Of a stretch of 64,000 nucleotides of DNA, positions 35,001 through 43,508 are shown in pieces. Position 1 is the stretch's first letter; each line of letters starts with the position of its first letter. The position numbers and the translations under genes were made by a program. Source of the stretch: Arcobacter sp. CECT 8985 (GTDB lineage Bacteria; Campylobacterota; Campylobacteria; Campylobacterales; Arcobacteraceae); NCBI RefSeq assembly GCF_004116495.1, contig NZ_PDKC01000007.1, positions 25,973 through 89,972 of the forward strand, given 5' to 3'. Under the pieces are notes generated by a model that saw nothing but the letters and a program-made list of their open reading frames with translations, was not told where the DNA came from and ran no database searches.

Positions 35001-36489
35001 CTACTCTTTTAAATTCGTTGATAATATCTTCAATATTTTCAGTTCCAACTGAAATACGAAGTAAATCAATAGGTAAGTTTATTTTTTTTAAAAACTCCTG
35101 GCCTTTTTTACAAGAGATATAATTATAATGTGCAAGATAAACATATGGCATAAGCAAAGTGAATTCAGTTCCTAGACTTGGTCCTTTTGCAAAGTTTAAG
35201 TTATCATATATTTTTCTAAAATCTTTTTTAAATGTGACAGAGATTAGTCCTGAATATGAATTATCATCAATCATAGCTATTTCATAATTTTGTCTGTTTT
35301 GTTTATTGCAACAGTAATAAATTTTATCTATAAGTGAGCTTTGCTTGAAATATTTTACAAGTTTTTTTGTATTAGAACTTATTTGTTTTACTCTTTTTTC
35401 ATATCCTCTTATTTCATAAGCTAGTCTTTGAATATCTTTTATATATACCATATCAAGATGTTTAAAAAACTCACCTTGCATATGTGAAATTTTGAAGTTT
35501 TCATTTAATATAACTGCTCCCATTAGAACATCTGCATTCCCACAGGCAAATTTAGTAAGTGATTCTACTAAAATATCTGCATATGGTTTTAGATTTAGAT
35601 TATATGGTGTTGCTAAAGTTGCATCAATAACAAGTGGAATATTGTATTTATCACATAATTGTCTTAATCTTTTTACATCAACACTTTGAATTAGTGGGTT
35701 TGTAGGAATTTCTGTAATTATTGCACATACATTTAAGCCATTATTTTCTAAAAATTCTTCAACAATATCAAGGTTTGTTATATCAAGAAATTTTTTTGTT
35801 TTATCATAATGGTGTTCTACGATATTCATCGTATCAAGATATAACCATCCAAGTTGAACTAAAATTGTTCTATTGTTTCTTTCTTGAATTTTTTTCAAGC
35901 CTCGAACAACACCATATATTGCATTCATACCTGATGGGGCAAGTGCTATATTTTTTATTGGTTGATTGTACGCTTTTGCTAGAGTATTTTTTAGTATAAA
36001 AGTTGCAGTTTTTTCATCTTCAAGTTCTTCATGATAAATTGTATCAATTAGATTTACTTTATATAAGTAATCTTGTGCAAATCTTGAAGATAAATTACAA
36101 CCAACATGTTGAATAAAAGTAAGAACTTTTTCAAGTTGTGTTGTTCCTTTTTGCACAAGAATTACACCAAAAGGTTCATCAATATCTATTTTATTATAAA
36201 TAAAATATTTATCACTTACAATTTTTACAGCTTCTTGTGAACTTAAAAGTACAACTTCATAATTATCACAAACATTATATTTTTCTTTTATATATTTTGC
36301 AAGAATTTTTAAATAAGGGTGCAAAATAAATCTAGGATAAGCACTTTTTATTTTTTTTAATATTTCAGGATTCTGCTCTTCATAATCTATTACATCTTGC
36401 AATTTTGGCATACTTACTGAAACTGCATGAATATTATTTATAGGTAGTGTTTCTCCACAAGCAATGTGCTTAAATAATTCTTCTTTCAT
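34984..36489 (-). CDS. Long-form cystathionine gamma-synthase-like PLP enzyme
   Basis: A 501-residue Cys/Met metabolism PLP enzyme. The first 60 residues (I-H-A-V-S-V-S-M-P, then D-Y-E-E and A-Y-P-R-F-I-L-H-P) match the N-terminal part of fungal-type cystathionine gamma-synthases, which are longer than bacterial MetB. The PLP fold lies at about 165-500. The PLP lysine is in VESLTKFACGNAD near residue 315, and PLP-site residues lie in EIPTNP and VIDATLATP. The C-terminus L-L-R-I-S-V-G-T-E-N-I-E-D is the family tail. It follows another PLP enzyme gene by 7 bases, so a pair of transsulfuration enzymes is likely, with methionine synthesis the probable role. Confidence 0.72.
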   Translation of the reverse strand: MKEELFKHIACGETLPINNIHAVSVSMPKLQDVIDYEEQNPEILKKIKSAYPRFILHPYLKILAKYIKEKYNVCDNYEVVLLSSQEAVKIVSDKYFIYNKIDIDEPFGVILVQKGTTQLEKVLTFIQHVGCNLSSRFAQDYLYKVNLIDTIYHEELEDEKTATFILKNTLAKAYNQPIKNIALAPSGMNAIYGVVRGLKKIQERNNRTILVQLGWLYLDTMNIVEHHYDKTKKFLDITNLDIVEEFLENNGLNVCAIITEIPTNPLIQSVDVKRLRQLCDKYNIPLVIDATLATPYNLNLKPYADILVESLTKFACGNADVLMGAVILNENFKISHMQGEFFKHLDMVYIKDIQRLAYEIRGYEKRVKQISSNTKKLVKYFKQSSLIDKIYYCCNKQNRQNYEIAMIDDNSYSGLISVTFKKDFRKIYDNLNFAKGPSLGTEFTLLMPYVYLAHYNYISCKKGQEFLKKINLPIDLLRISVGTENIEDIINEFKRVESLIS

Positions 36490-36496
36490 CTACTTT

Positions 36497-37648
36497 TTAC
36501 TTTACTGCTTGTTGTATGTCTTCTATTAAATCTTCAATATTTTCTAAACCAATTGAGAATCTTACTGTACTATCACTTATTCCAATTGCAGCCAATTCCT
36601 CTTTTGAAAAACTTGCATGAGAAATTTTTGCAGGAATTTCAACTCTTGAATCTGGACTTCCAAATGAACATTTTTCTCCAAATATTTTTGTTTTTTCTAT
36701 AAATTTTTCAGCTAGCTCTTCACTTGTAAAGTCTACACAAAAAACACCTGGCATATATTTCATTTGTTTATTTGCAAGCTCATATTGAGGATGTGATTTT
36801 AAAGCAGGGTGAGTTACTTTTTTTATATACTCTTGTTTTTCTAAAAACTGTGCAATTTTGATAGATAAGTCTTGGTGTTCTTTCATTCTCACTTTTAGTG
36901 TAGGAATTCCAAGTGATATTAAATAAACATCCATTGGGTTTTGACTTCTTCCATGCGCATTTGCATAGTAGTGAATTTGTTGGCTTAACTCTTGTGTTTT
37001 AGCAACAATTGCACCTGCAACAACAGCACCATGACCTGAAATATATTTTGTTGTAGAAAATAGACTAAAATCAGCACCTAAATCTAAAGGCTTTTGACTA
37101 ATGAAAGTAGCAAGTGAATTATCAACTGCGAATAAGGCTTCATATTTATGTGCTAAAGTTGCAACTTTTTCTAAATCGATTATTTTAAGACCAGGATTTG
37201 TAGGACTTTCACAAAGTACAAGTTCAATTGGATTATTTTTTAAAATCTCTTCAACATTATCAAATTCTAAAAAGTTAGCAAAGTGAACTGTAATATTATA
37301 TTTTTCTTTAAATACTTTTAATAATCTAAATGTTCCACCATAACAATCAGCTTCTACAATTATATGTGAATTTGCTTTTAATACAGTTTCAAAAAGTAGT
37401 GCAACTGAAGCAATTCCTGTATGTGTACAAACACATCCTGCACCATTTTCAACTTCAGTAAAAAGATTTTCTAGCATCTCTCTTGTTGGATTATCACTTC
37501 TTGTGTAATCATAAATCTTATCACCATTTTGTTTTTTTAAATCAAATGTTCCTGTATTGTATATTGGAAAATGTGAAGCACCTGCTACATCTTCAAAAGG
37601 TGCAAATTTCGCAATATGACTTAAAGCTGTTTCAATATTTTTATACAT
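36497..37648 (-). CDS. Trans-sulfuration PLP enzyme (cystathionine lyase / gamma-synthase family)
   Basis: A 383-residue enzyme of the Cys/Met metabolism PLP family at the usual bacterial length. Motifs: the Y-x-R binding PLP phosphate in YDYTRSDNPTR near residue 47-57, CESPTNP near 145, VDNSLATFISQKPLDLGAD near 173-191, the PLP lysine in SLFSTTKYISGHG near 199, and the C-terminal VRFSIGLENIEDLI. It could be cystathionine beta-lyase, gamma-lyase or gamma-synthase; these cannot be told apart by eye. As first gene of a two-gene operon with a CGS-like enzyme, beta-lyase (MetC role) would complete homoserine-to-homocysteine conversion. Confidence 0.78.
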   Translation of the reverse strand: MYKNIETALSHIAKFAPFEDVAGASHFPIYNTGTFDLKKQNGDKIYDYTRSDNPTREMLENLFTEVENGAGCVCTHTGIASVALLFETVLKANSHIIVEADCYGGTFRLLKVFKEKYNITVHFANFLEFDNVEEILKNNPIELVLCESPTNPGLKIIDLEKVATLAHKYEALFAVDNSLATFISQKPLDLGADFSLFSTTKYISGHGAVVAGAIVAKTQELSQQIHYYANAHGRSQNPMDVYLISLGIPTLKVRMKEHQDLSIKIAQFLEKQEYIKKVTHPALKSHPQYELANKQMKYMPGVFCVDFTSEELAEKFIEKTKIFGEKCSFGSPDSRVEIPAKISHASFSKEELAAIGISDSTVRFSIGLENIEDLIEDIQQAVK

Positions 37649-37722
37649 TTTATCCCCATAATTTCTTCTAATATAATAATATTTTACTATAAAAAAGATT
37701 ATATAAAGTTATAGGTATAAAA

Positions 37723-39378
37723 CTATATATTTTTTTCAAAGTTTGTAATAATCTGTTTTTCTCTATATATTAAATATTCATCTTTAAAAAATTTATTATT
37801 TTTTGTTGGGATTGATTGTTTTAGTATTAGCCCCTTGATATCTGTTTTATCAATATGAAACTCTTCATAACTAAAGCCAACTTCTTTAAATGCACCTTTT
37901 ACTAAGGTATTATTTTGTGAGCAAATTATAATTGCATTTTTAGTTATAACTTCTTTTAACAAATTTATAAAATCATATGTTAAAAGTGAAGGATTAAGAT
38001 TTGGCAAAAAAGTATCTAAAAATACAATATCATACTTTTTTGATAGCTTTTTTATTGTGTGTCTTGCATCACCAATAAATAACTCTAAGTTATTTTTGTC
38101 ATCTTTATATTTATAAGTAGAAAAAATTGTTTTTAAAATATCTTTTTCTTTGATATTTTTAATTAGTTTAGCTGCTTGCTTTATGATAAGTTTATTTTTA
38201 TCAAGTGCTGTTATATTAAGCTTATTTTCTTTTGGTAGTTTTATCGCTTCTAAACTGTTATATCCCATTCCAAAACCTATATCTAAAAGATTTATTTCTT
38301 TTTCTTTTAATCTATTTTCTAATTTTGATTGTTTTATAAATAACTCTTTTGCTTGGACGTATGCTCCACTTTTTGGATGATAAAAATCTTTATATTTTTT
38401 ATCCCATATAGTTATGCTTTTATCTTCTAATAAAAAACTGTTTTGATCTTTTAAAATTATATTTTTACTTTTTAATAAATCACCTTGATAGTATCCTGCA
38501 TCTTTCATTGATTCATTAACATATTCAACAAATTGTCCTTTTTGCATATGCCAAATTGGTGCAACCAAATCTTTACTTGATGTGTCTGTTGAAATTCTAA
38601 TAATTGGAATATGACTTGGAATATTTCTAATTAAATAGATTAGTTCATCTGCATATTCATACTCATTGTATGTTTTAAATGGTGTTACTTTATATTGATT
38701 ATGAAGTTGTGTATTTTTAATTATATGAAGATTATGTATTTTAATTCCATCAACATTTTCTTTGACTAATTGTTTTACTGTATTTTCCCAATTAGTTCTT
38801 GTTTCATTTTCTAAACCTATAATAATATGTGCAAATACTTTTAGGTTATATTTTTTTATTTTTTTAATAGCTTTAATTGAAGAGTTTGCATCATGTCCTC
38901 TATTTATTTTTTTAAGAGTTGAATTATTTAATGTTTGCACTCCTAAATCAATATAAACATCAAGTTGTTCATTTAATTCTTTTAGATATTCAAGTACATT
39001 ATTAGATAAACAATCAGGTCTTGTTCCTATACTTATTGCTTTGAAATTATATAAACTTAATAATTTAGAGTAAGTTTGTTTTTGATTTATTACTGAAGTA
39101 AAAGTACCTGTATAAGCTTGAATATATAACATGAATTCTTTTGCATTGTATCTATTTTTTGAAAAATTAATTGCATTTTTTATTTGTTCATTTGCATCTT
39201 TTGCATCTAAAAGTTGTGCTGCTCTTGCTCCATTTTCTGGACAAAAAGTACATCCACCTATGCCATTTTTATCTCTATTTGGACAACCAAAATCTAGATC
39301 GATTGGAATTGTATAAAGATTTGTTTTATAGATATTTTTCATATAAGCTTTAAAAGTAAAGTAAGCAGCTTCTTGCAT
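37723..39378 (-). CDS. Radical SAM (YhcC/YtqA-like) - MnmC-type methyltransferase fusion
   Basis: A 551-residue two-domain protein. Residues 1-300 are a radical SAM enzyme of the TIGR01212 (YhcC/YtqA) family: the 4Fe-4S cysteines are C32, C43 and C46 in the family-specific wide spacing GCPNRD...GGCTFC, and IQAYTGTF and D-L-G-V-Q-T-L follow. Residues about 335-540 are a Rossmann methyltransferase with the SAM loop GFGMGYNSLE (from 368) and the MnmC/DUF752-like block D-x-F-L-P-N-L-N-P-S-L-L-T, then S-Q-N-N-T-L-V-K-G-A-F-K-E-V-G-F. MnmC-type domains methylate nm5U to mnm5U in tRNA wobble uridine. A YtqA-type radical SAM is linked with the step before it in Bacillus, so one polypeptide may do both; this is inference. 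No FAD oxidoreductase domain is present. Confidence 0.82.
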   Translation of the reverse strand: MQEAAYFTFKAYMKNIYKTNLYTIPIDLDFGCPNRDKNGIGGCTFCPENGARAAQLLDAKDANEQIKNAINFSKNRYNAKEFMLYIQAYTGTFTSVINQKQTYSKLLSLYNFKAISIGTRPDCLSNNVLEYLKELNEQLDVYIDLGVQTLNNSTLKKINRGHDANSSIKAIKKIKKYNLKVFAHIIIGLENETRTNWENTVKQLVKENVDGIKIHNLHIIKNTQLHNQYKVTPFKTYNEYEYADELIYLIRNIPSHIPIIRISTDTSSKDLVAPIWHMQKGQFVEYVNESMKDAGYYQGDLLKSKNIILKDQNSFLLEDKSITIWDKKYKDFYHPKSGAYVQAKELFIKQSKLENRLKEKEINLLDIGFGMGYNSLEAIKLPKENKLNITALDKNKLIIKQAAKLIKNIKEKDILKTIFSTYKYKDDKNNLELFIGDARHTIKKLSKKYDIVFLDTFLPNLNPSLLTYDFINLLKEVITKNAIIICSQNNTLVKGAFKEVGFSYEEFHIDKTDIKGLILKQSIPTKNNKFFKDEYLIYREKQIITNFEKNI

Positions 39379-39508
39379 ATAAATCCTTTGTGCAATTATA
39401 TTTATATTTTCATTAAAATTTATTTTTTCTTTAAAATTTTAATATAATAGTATAAGTATAGTAAATACTTATTTTGATTTGTTATTTTAAATTAAAAAGA
39501 AAAAAATA

Positions 39509-40969
39509 ATGAAACTAGACCAATTACAATTAAATACAAAATATTTAGATTCTGTAAACAAGGAATTTTATCAATTATTAGATGCTACACCACTTGATGA
39601 TGCTTTTTTAATCTCATATAATAAAAAGTTATGTGATGAAATAGGTCTTGACTATGAAGAGTGTGAAACTCAAGAATTTGTTGATTTTATTAATGGCAAA
39701 AAAATTTTAGATGGTTCAATTCCTTATTCGATGGTATATGCAGGGCATCAATTTGGTTCATTTGTTCCAAAACTTGGTGATGGAAGAGCAATAAATCTTG
39801 GAAGTATAAATAATTGGCATCTTCAAACTAAAGGTTCTGGACTTACTAATTATTCTAGACAAGGTGATGGAAGAGCTGTCCTTCGTTCTAGTATTAGAGA
39901 ATATATAATTAGTGAAGCAATGAATGCTTTGGATATTCCAACAACTAGGGCATTAGCAATAATTGGTTCAGAACATAATGTTTATAGAGGTGCTTTTGAT
40001 ATACAAAAAGGTGCAGTTGTTTTAAGAGCAAGTGATTCTTGGATAAGAATAGGTACTTTTGAATATTTTGCAAGAACAAAAAATCCTAAAAAAAGTCTAA
40101 GCCAATTAGCTGATTTTGTTATTAGTGAAAATTATACTCATCTTGAAAATGATGAAAATAAATATGAAAAATTCTTTTATGAATTAGTAGATAAAACAGC
40201 AGTTTTAATAGCAAAATGGCAAGCATATGGTTTTATGCATGGAGTAATGAATACAGATAATATGTCTGTTTCAGGTGTTACTATTGATTATGGGCCATTT
40301 AGTTTTATGGATTACTTTGAAAAACATTGTATTTGTAATCATACTGATTTTGAAGGTAGATATTCTTACAATAACCAGCCATATATAGCAAAATGGAATC
40401 TATTTGTATTAGCTGATTCTCTTAGTTTTATCACAAATTTTGAAAATTTAAAACAGTATTTAGATACATTTTTTTCTTTACATGAAAGAGCATATTTAGA
40501 GCTTATGAATAAGCGACTTGGTCTTGATATAAATTTAAGTGGAGATAGAAATCTTGATTTAATTTTAAAACTTTTAAATGCATTAGAAAATTCTAAAATT
40601 GATTATAATCTGTTTTTTTATAAATTATCTCAAATAGAAAATATTGATGATTTTTCAAGCATATTAGATAATTGCATTGATCCTACACAAATGCAAAATT
40701 GGCTTGTTGATTATAAAAAAGCATTATTACTTAATCCAAGGGCTCAAAATAAAAAGTGTGAAGAGATGAAAAAAGTAAATCCAAAATATATTATAAAAAA
40801 TTATATGTTACAAGAAGCTATTGAAAAAGCAGAAGAGAGTGATTTTAAACTAGTAAATGATTTATTAAATATTGCATCAAATCCATTTGCAAAGCATGAA
40901 GAATTTGAAAGATATGCAAAAGCTACACCTTTAGAATTTGCAAATATTAAGTTATCTTGTTCTTCATAA
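39509..40969 (+). CDS. selO: SelO family protein adenylyltransferase (YdiU)
   Basis: A 486-residue pseudokinase-fold enzyme that transfers AMP to protein hydroxyls. Family blocks are clear: GHQFGSFVPKLGDGRAINLG near residues 82-101, LQTKGSGLTNYSRQGDGRAVLRSS near 106-129 (nucleotide and Lys region), GFMHGVMNTDNMSVSGVTIDYGPF near 239-262 with the catalytic Asp/Asn residues, and the C-terminal CSS, where the Cys replaces the Sec of eukaryotic SelO. In E. coli it modifies redox proteins under oxidative stress. It is monocistronic and divergent from the radical SAM fusion. Confidence 0.93.
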   Translation: MKLDQLQLNTKYLDSVNKEFYQLLDATPLDDAFLISYNKKLCDEIGLDYEECETQEFVDFINGKKILDGSIPYSMVYAGHQFGSFVPKLGDGRAINLGSINNWHLQTKGSGLTNYSRQGDGRAVLRSSIREYIISEAMNALDIPTTRALAIIGSEHNVYRGAFDIQKGAVVLRASDSWIRIGTFEYFARTKNPKKSLSQLADFVISENYTHLENDENKYEKFFYELVDKTAVLIAKWQAYGFMHGVMNTDNMSVSGVTIDYGPFSFMDYFEKHCICNHTDFEGRYSYNNQPYIAKWNLFVLADSLSFITNFENLKQYLDTFFSLHERAYLELMNKRLGLDINLSGDRNLDLILKLLNALENSKIDYNLFFYKLSQIENIDDFSSILDNCIDPTQMQNWLVDYKKALLLNPRAQNKKCEEMKKVNPKYIIKNYMLQEAIEKAEESDFKLVNDLLNIASNPFAKHEEFERYAKATPLEFANIKLSCSS

Positions 40970-40995
40970 AAAGTAAAAGTTTTAACTTTTACTTT
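40970..40995. terminator. Bidirectional terminator between selO and the DoxX gene
   Basis: AAAGTAAAAGTT and its complement form a perfect 12-base stem with a 2-base loop directly after the selO stop. The DoxX stop (40989-40991) lies inside the right arm. Confidence 0.8.
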
Positions 40996-41384
40996 CCATC
41001 TGCAGAAATTTTACCTGCACCTAAGAATATGATTGATAAATAACCAAATATATAAAGATAAATAGTCTCTAATAATGGTGCCCCATATTCTGATAGTTTA
41101 GTTATATCATTTGGATGAGCTAAATAAACTGCAACAATCATATTTACAATAATTATAAAAGCACTTAATTTTGTTTTATATCCAATAATTATTAATATTG
41201 GAGCTAAAACTTCACCTATATACGCCCCATAAGCTAAAAATGAAGGCATATTATTTTTTATTAATAATCCTTCAACAAAACTTACCCCATATTTAATTTT
41301 TGCATAACCATGAAAAAGCATTAAAATAGCTAATGTCAATCTTAATAGTAGTTTACCAAAATCTTCAGTTGTAGTAGTATTCAT
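40989..41384 (-). CDS. DoxX family membrane protein
   Basis: A 131-residue protein with four membrane segments and the DoxX opening G-K-L-L-L-R-L-T-L-A-I-L-M-L-F-H-G-Y-A-K. The conserved G-x-E-x-x-x-P-I-L-I-I-I-G block lies near residues 51-64. DoxX proteins are quinone-linked or of unknown role in the inner membrane, often tied to thiol or oxidative stress. The gene is preceded at 58 bases by a Fur-like palindrome (41442-41456). Confidence 0.82.
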   Translation of the reverse strand: MNTTTTEDFGKLLLRLTLAILMLFHGYAKIKYGVSFVEGLLIKNNMPSFLAYGAYIGEVLAPILIIIGYKTKLSAFIIIVNMIVAVYLAHPNDITKLSEYGAPLLETIYLYIFGYLSIIFLGAGKISADGK

Positions 41385-41441
41385 TCTTTAATACCTTTAT
41401 TTTATAATAGTATTAATTATGCACTAGTTGAACTTAAAAGT

Positions 41442-41456
41442 TAATAATGATTATTA
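41442..41456. promoter_or_regulatory. Fur-like palindrome upstream of the DoxX gene
   Basis: TAATAATGATTATTA is a perfect 7-1-7 palindrome and matches TGATAAT-n-ATTATCA in all but the outer G/C pair. It lies between the divergent DoxX gene and the 55-residue gene at 41634. In such A+T-rich DNA the match carries less weight than the box at 17112. Confidence 0.4.
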
Positions 41457-41633
41457 AAAAAACTTAAAAATAATAGTTATTTATGAAATACCCTTGCTTT
41501 TTTTATATTATTATGTTATATTATCTGTACTTTCTTTTACAACTTATTTGTTTTCTTCCGTCTCTTTTCAAATTCGTCATGAATTAACAAATCAATTTTA
41601 AATTAAATTAAATCAAAAAACAAAGGAGAATAT

Positions 41634-41801
41634 ATGTCAATTACACATATAAAAAAACACAAAAAAGTAGAAGTATTTTTAAGACTTTTAGAAGAGAAAG
41701 AGAATTTAGCAGATGCTTGTTCTAAAGCAGGATTAGATGTAAAATCTTTTCTATTAGAAAACAAAGATAAGTTACTTTCAAATTCTAGAAAGTCAAAATA
41801 A
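41634..41801 (+). CDS. Small hypothetical protein, 55 residues, HTH-like
   Basis: A short ORF with an excellent AAAGGAG ribosome binding site 7 bases before its ATG. The product is basic; residues about 24-42 (N-L-A-D-A-C-S-K-A-G-L-D-V-K-S-F-L) look like a single helix-turn-helix of the kind seen in terminase small subunits or transposase N-termini. The family is not recognised. Possible role: a small DNA-binding protein. The ribosome binding site and the codon pattern make it a likely real gene. Confidence 0.6.
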   Translation: MSITHIKKHKKVEVFLRLLEEKENLADACSKAGLDVKSFLLENKDKLLSNSRKSK

Positions 41802-41933
41802 TACTTCCATATTTCAACCCTCAAGGTTGAATAACTACTTAAAAAACAATATTTCAATAATTATCTCAATATCAAATTAGTTTTATACTCTAAAATAGTA
41901 ATTGGTTTTATATTAAAATAATTAGGACTTAAT

Positions 41934-42639
41934 ATGAATAGAGTAAATAGTTCAAATATGAAGATATATATTTATATATTTGTTTCCCTTCTATTTTTGA
42001 GTGCAAACTCTATTTTATGCAGAATGGCACTTTTAAGTTCAAATATAGATGCATTTTCTTTTACTTTTGTAAGAATTTTTTCTGCAGCATTTTTATTAGT
42101 TTGTTTATATCTAATTAAATATAAAAAATATACTTTTAAATTAAAACAGAACTGGTTTAGTTCTTTTGTTTTATTTTTATATCCAAATGATCAATTCTCT
42201 TTATCAATTTTCATTTGATACTCATGATTATATCAGGTATTGCATGGGGGATTTATACTTTTATTGGTAGAAGTTCTAATAATTCATTTTTTGATACAAC
42301 TGATAATTTTTTTAAAGCAAGTATATTTATTTTACTTTAATTTTTTTCTTTTACTATTTCATAGATATAAAAATTGATCTTTACAATTTTATCTTAGCTT
42401 CTATTTCAGGAACAGTAACCTCAGCACTTGGATATTTACTTTGGTATGAAGTTTTACCAAATATAAAAATAGTAACTGCAAGTGTTTTACAACTTTTAGT
42501 ACCAATATTTGCAATAGTTTTAAGTATTATATTTTTACAAGAAGAGTTAACACAAATATTAATTATATCAACTCTTATAATTTTATTAGGGATATTAATA
42601 ACATTAAAAAACAAACAAGATATTAGTCAAAGTACTTAA
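41934..42639 (+). pseudogene. Decayed EamA/DMT transporter gene
   Basis: The first frame (41934-42218, 94 residues) starts as a normal EamA protein (S-L-L-F-L-S-A-N-S-I-L-C-R-M-A-L) and breaks off after W-F-S-S-F-V-L-F-L-Y-P. Two further frames continue the family: I-S-G-I-A-W-G-I-Y-T-F-I-G-R-S-S-N-N (from about 42225), then A-S-I-S-G-T-V-T-S-A-L-G-Y-L-L-W-Y and T-A-S-V-L-Q-L-L-V-P-I-F-A (to the stop at 42637-42639). The total is about 150 bases shorter than an intact gene, so an internal deletion plus frameshifts are needed. Sequencing error alone could not restore it. Confidence 0.8.
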
Positions 42640-42778
42640 AGTCTTTGTCTTCACTTCCATCTTTTTTTCTATTTTTAAACTTCCACATAGTTTTAGTAAA
42701 ATTAAATGTTTTAACAGTTAAAACTATGGAAATAATAAATGCAAATAAAAGCAAAATTATATAAAAAAGTTCCATCAT
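42623..42778 (-). CDS. Small membrane protein, 51 residues
   Basis: A short ORF with AAAGGAG 3 to 4 bases before ATGATG. Residues 4-24 form one hydrophobic helix (L-F-Y-I-I-L-L-L-F-A-F-I-I-S-I-V-L), followed by a basic and then acidic tail (W-K-F-K-N-R-K-K-D-G-S-E-D-K). It follows a 95-residue membrane protein gene by 16 bases, so the two are likely co-transcribed. Its 3' end overlaps the decayed EamA gene by 17 bases. Function unknown. Confidence 0.6.
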   Translation of the reverse strand: MMELFYIILLLFAFIISIVLTVKTFNFTKTMWKFKNRKKDGSEDKDFKYFD

Positions 42779-42794
42779 TAGCTCCTTTTATATT

Positions 42795-43082
42795 TTATTT
42801 GTTTTTTGAACTTTCATATTGAAGAAAGTTTTGATTTTTACCCGATGGAAGCTTTTCTACTTCTCCATCGTTTTTATCATTAATACCAAATTTAAATGTT
42901 TTCTCCCATCTAAGTGGTTTGGGTGTATATTCACTCATGGATTTATTTTTAACCTCTGGATCAAAAACACCAGATAAAAATGTACTTTTATTTTTAAATA
43001 TCATTATTGACATAATTATAATCATCAAAACAACAATAAAAATTAACATTTTTATAATTGTATGTTCTTGTTTTTTTGCCAT
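42795..43082 (-). CDS. Small single-pass membrane protein, unknown function
   Basis: A 95-residue protein with a basic N-terminus, one membrane helix (about 10-31, rich in Ile/Met) and a polar C-terminal part with F-D-P-E-V-x-N-K and P-K-P-L-R-W-E-K-T-F-K-F-G. No family is recognised. It has a ribosome binding site (AAAGAAAG) and lies 66 bases after the suf operon on the same strand. A 20-base palindrome (43124-43143) separates the two, so it may be transcribed on its own together with the 51-residue gene. Confidence 0.55.
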   Translation of the reverse strand: MAKKQEHTIIKMLIFIVVLMIIIMSIMIFKNKSTFLSGVFDPEVKNKSMSEYTPKPLRWEKTFKFGINDKNDGEVEKLPSGKNQNFLQYESSKNK

Positions 43083-43123
43083 ATTTCTTTCTTTCTTTAT
43101 GTTATTTTGATATATTATCTCAA

Positions 43124-43143
43124 AATAATTATTAATAATTATT
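43124..43143. promoter_or_regulatory. 20-base perfect palindrome between sufT and the small membrane genes
   Basis: AATAATTATTAATAATTATT reads the same on both strands. It starts 5 bases beyond the sufT stop. It contains only A and T, so as RNA it would be a weak terminator; as DNA it could be an operator for the downstream small genes. Confidence 0.35.
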
Positions 43144-43148
43144 TATTT

Positions 43149-43499
43149 TTAAATTATACTTCCACTCATCATTAGTGTATCTTTACCTTCTTCAGATATC
43201 ATATCTTTATCCCATTGTGGATCAAATACTAAATGTACATTTGCTTCATCAACTAAATCTACTGCTTGTGTAACATATTTTACTTGATCAACTAATGCAT
43301 CTGCAACAGGGCAGGCTGGACTTGTCAGTGTCATAGTTATTGTTGCATATAAGTATGGATCTTTTTGGTCAAATTCTATTTTGTATACTAATCCTAAGTC
43401 ATATATATTAACAGGAATCTCTGGATCATATACTTGTTTTAAATTAAAAATTATTTTATTTTTTGTTTCTTCTAATTGCTCTTGTGTAAATTTACTCAT
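43149..43499 (-). CDS. sufT: SufT/MIP18-like Fe-S assembly factor (DUF59)
   Basis: A 116-residue DUF59 protein. The family signature D-P-E-I-P-V-N-I-Y-D-L-G-L-V-Y lies at residues about 24-38, and the reactive Cys is in L-T-S-P-A-C-P-V near 64-71. The C-terminus D-P-Q-W-D-K-D-M-I-S is typical of SufT/PaaD-like proteins, which help Fe-S cluster delivery. It is the last gene of the suf operon, 9 bases after sufE. Confidence 0.85.
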   Translation of the reverse strand: MSKFTQEQLEETKNKIIFNLKQVYDPEIPVNIYDLGLVYKIEFDQKDPYLYATITMTLTSPACPVADALVDQVKYVTQAVDLVDEANVHLVFDPQWDKDMISEEGKDTLMMSGSII

Positions 43500-43508
43500 A
43501 AAAACTCC

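Noticed and set aside
41603..41857. 84-codon minus-strand open frame opposite the 55-residue gene
   Set aside because: The plus-strand ORF has a near-perfect ribosome binding site; the minus frame has none and is Ser/Phe-rich like other shadows.
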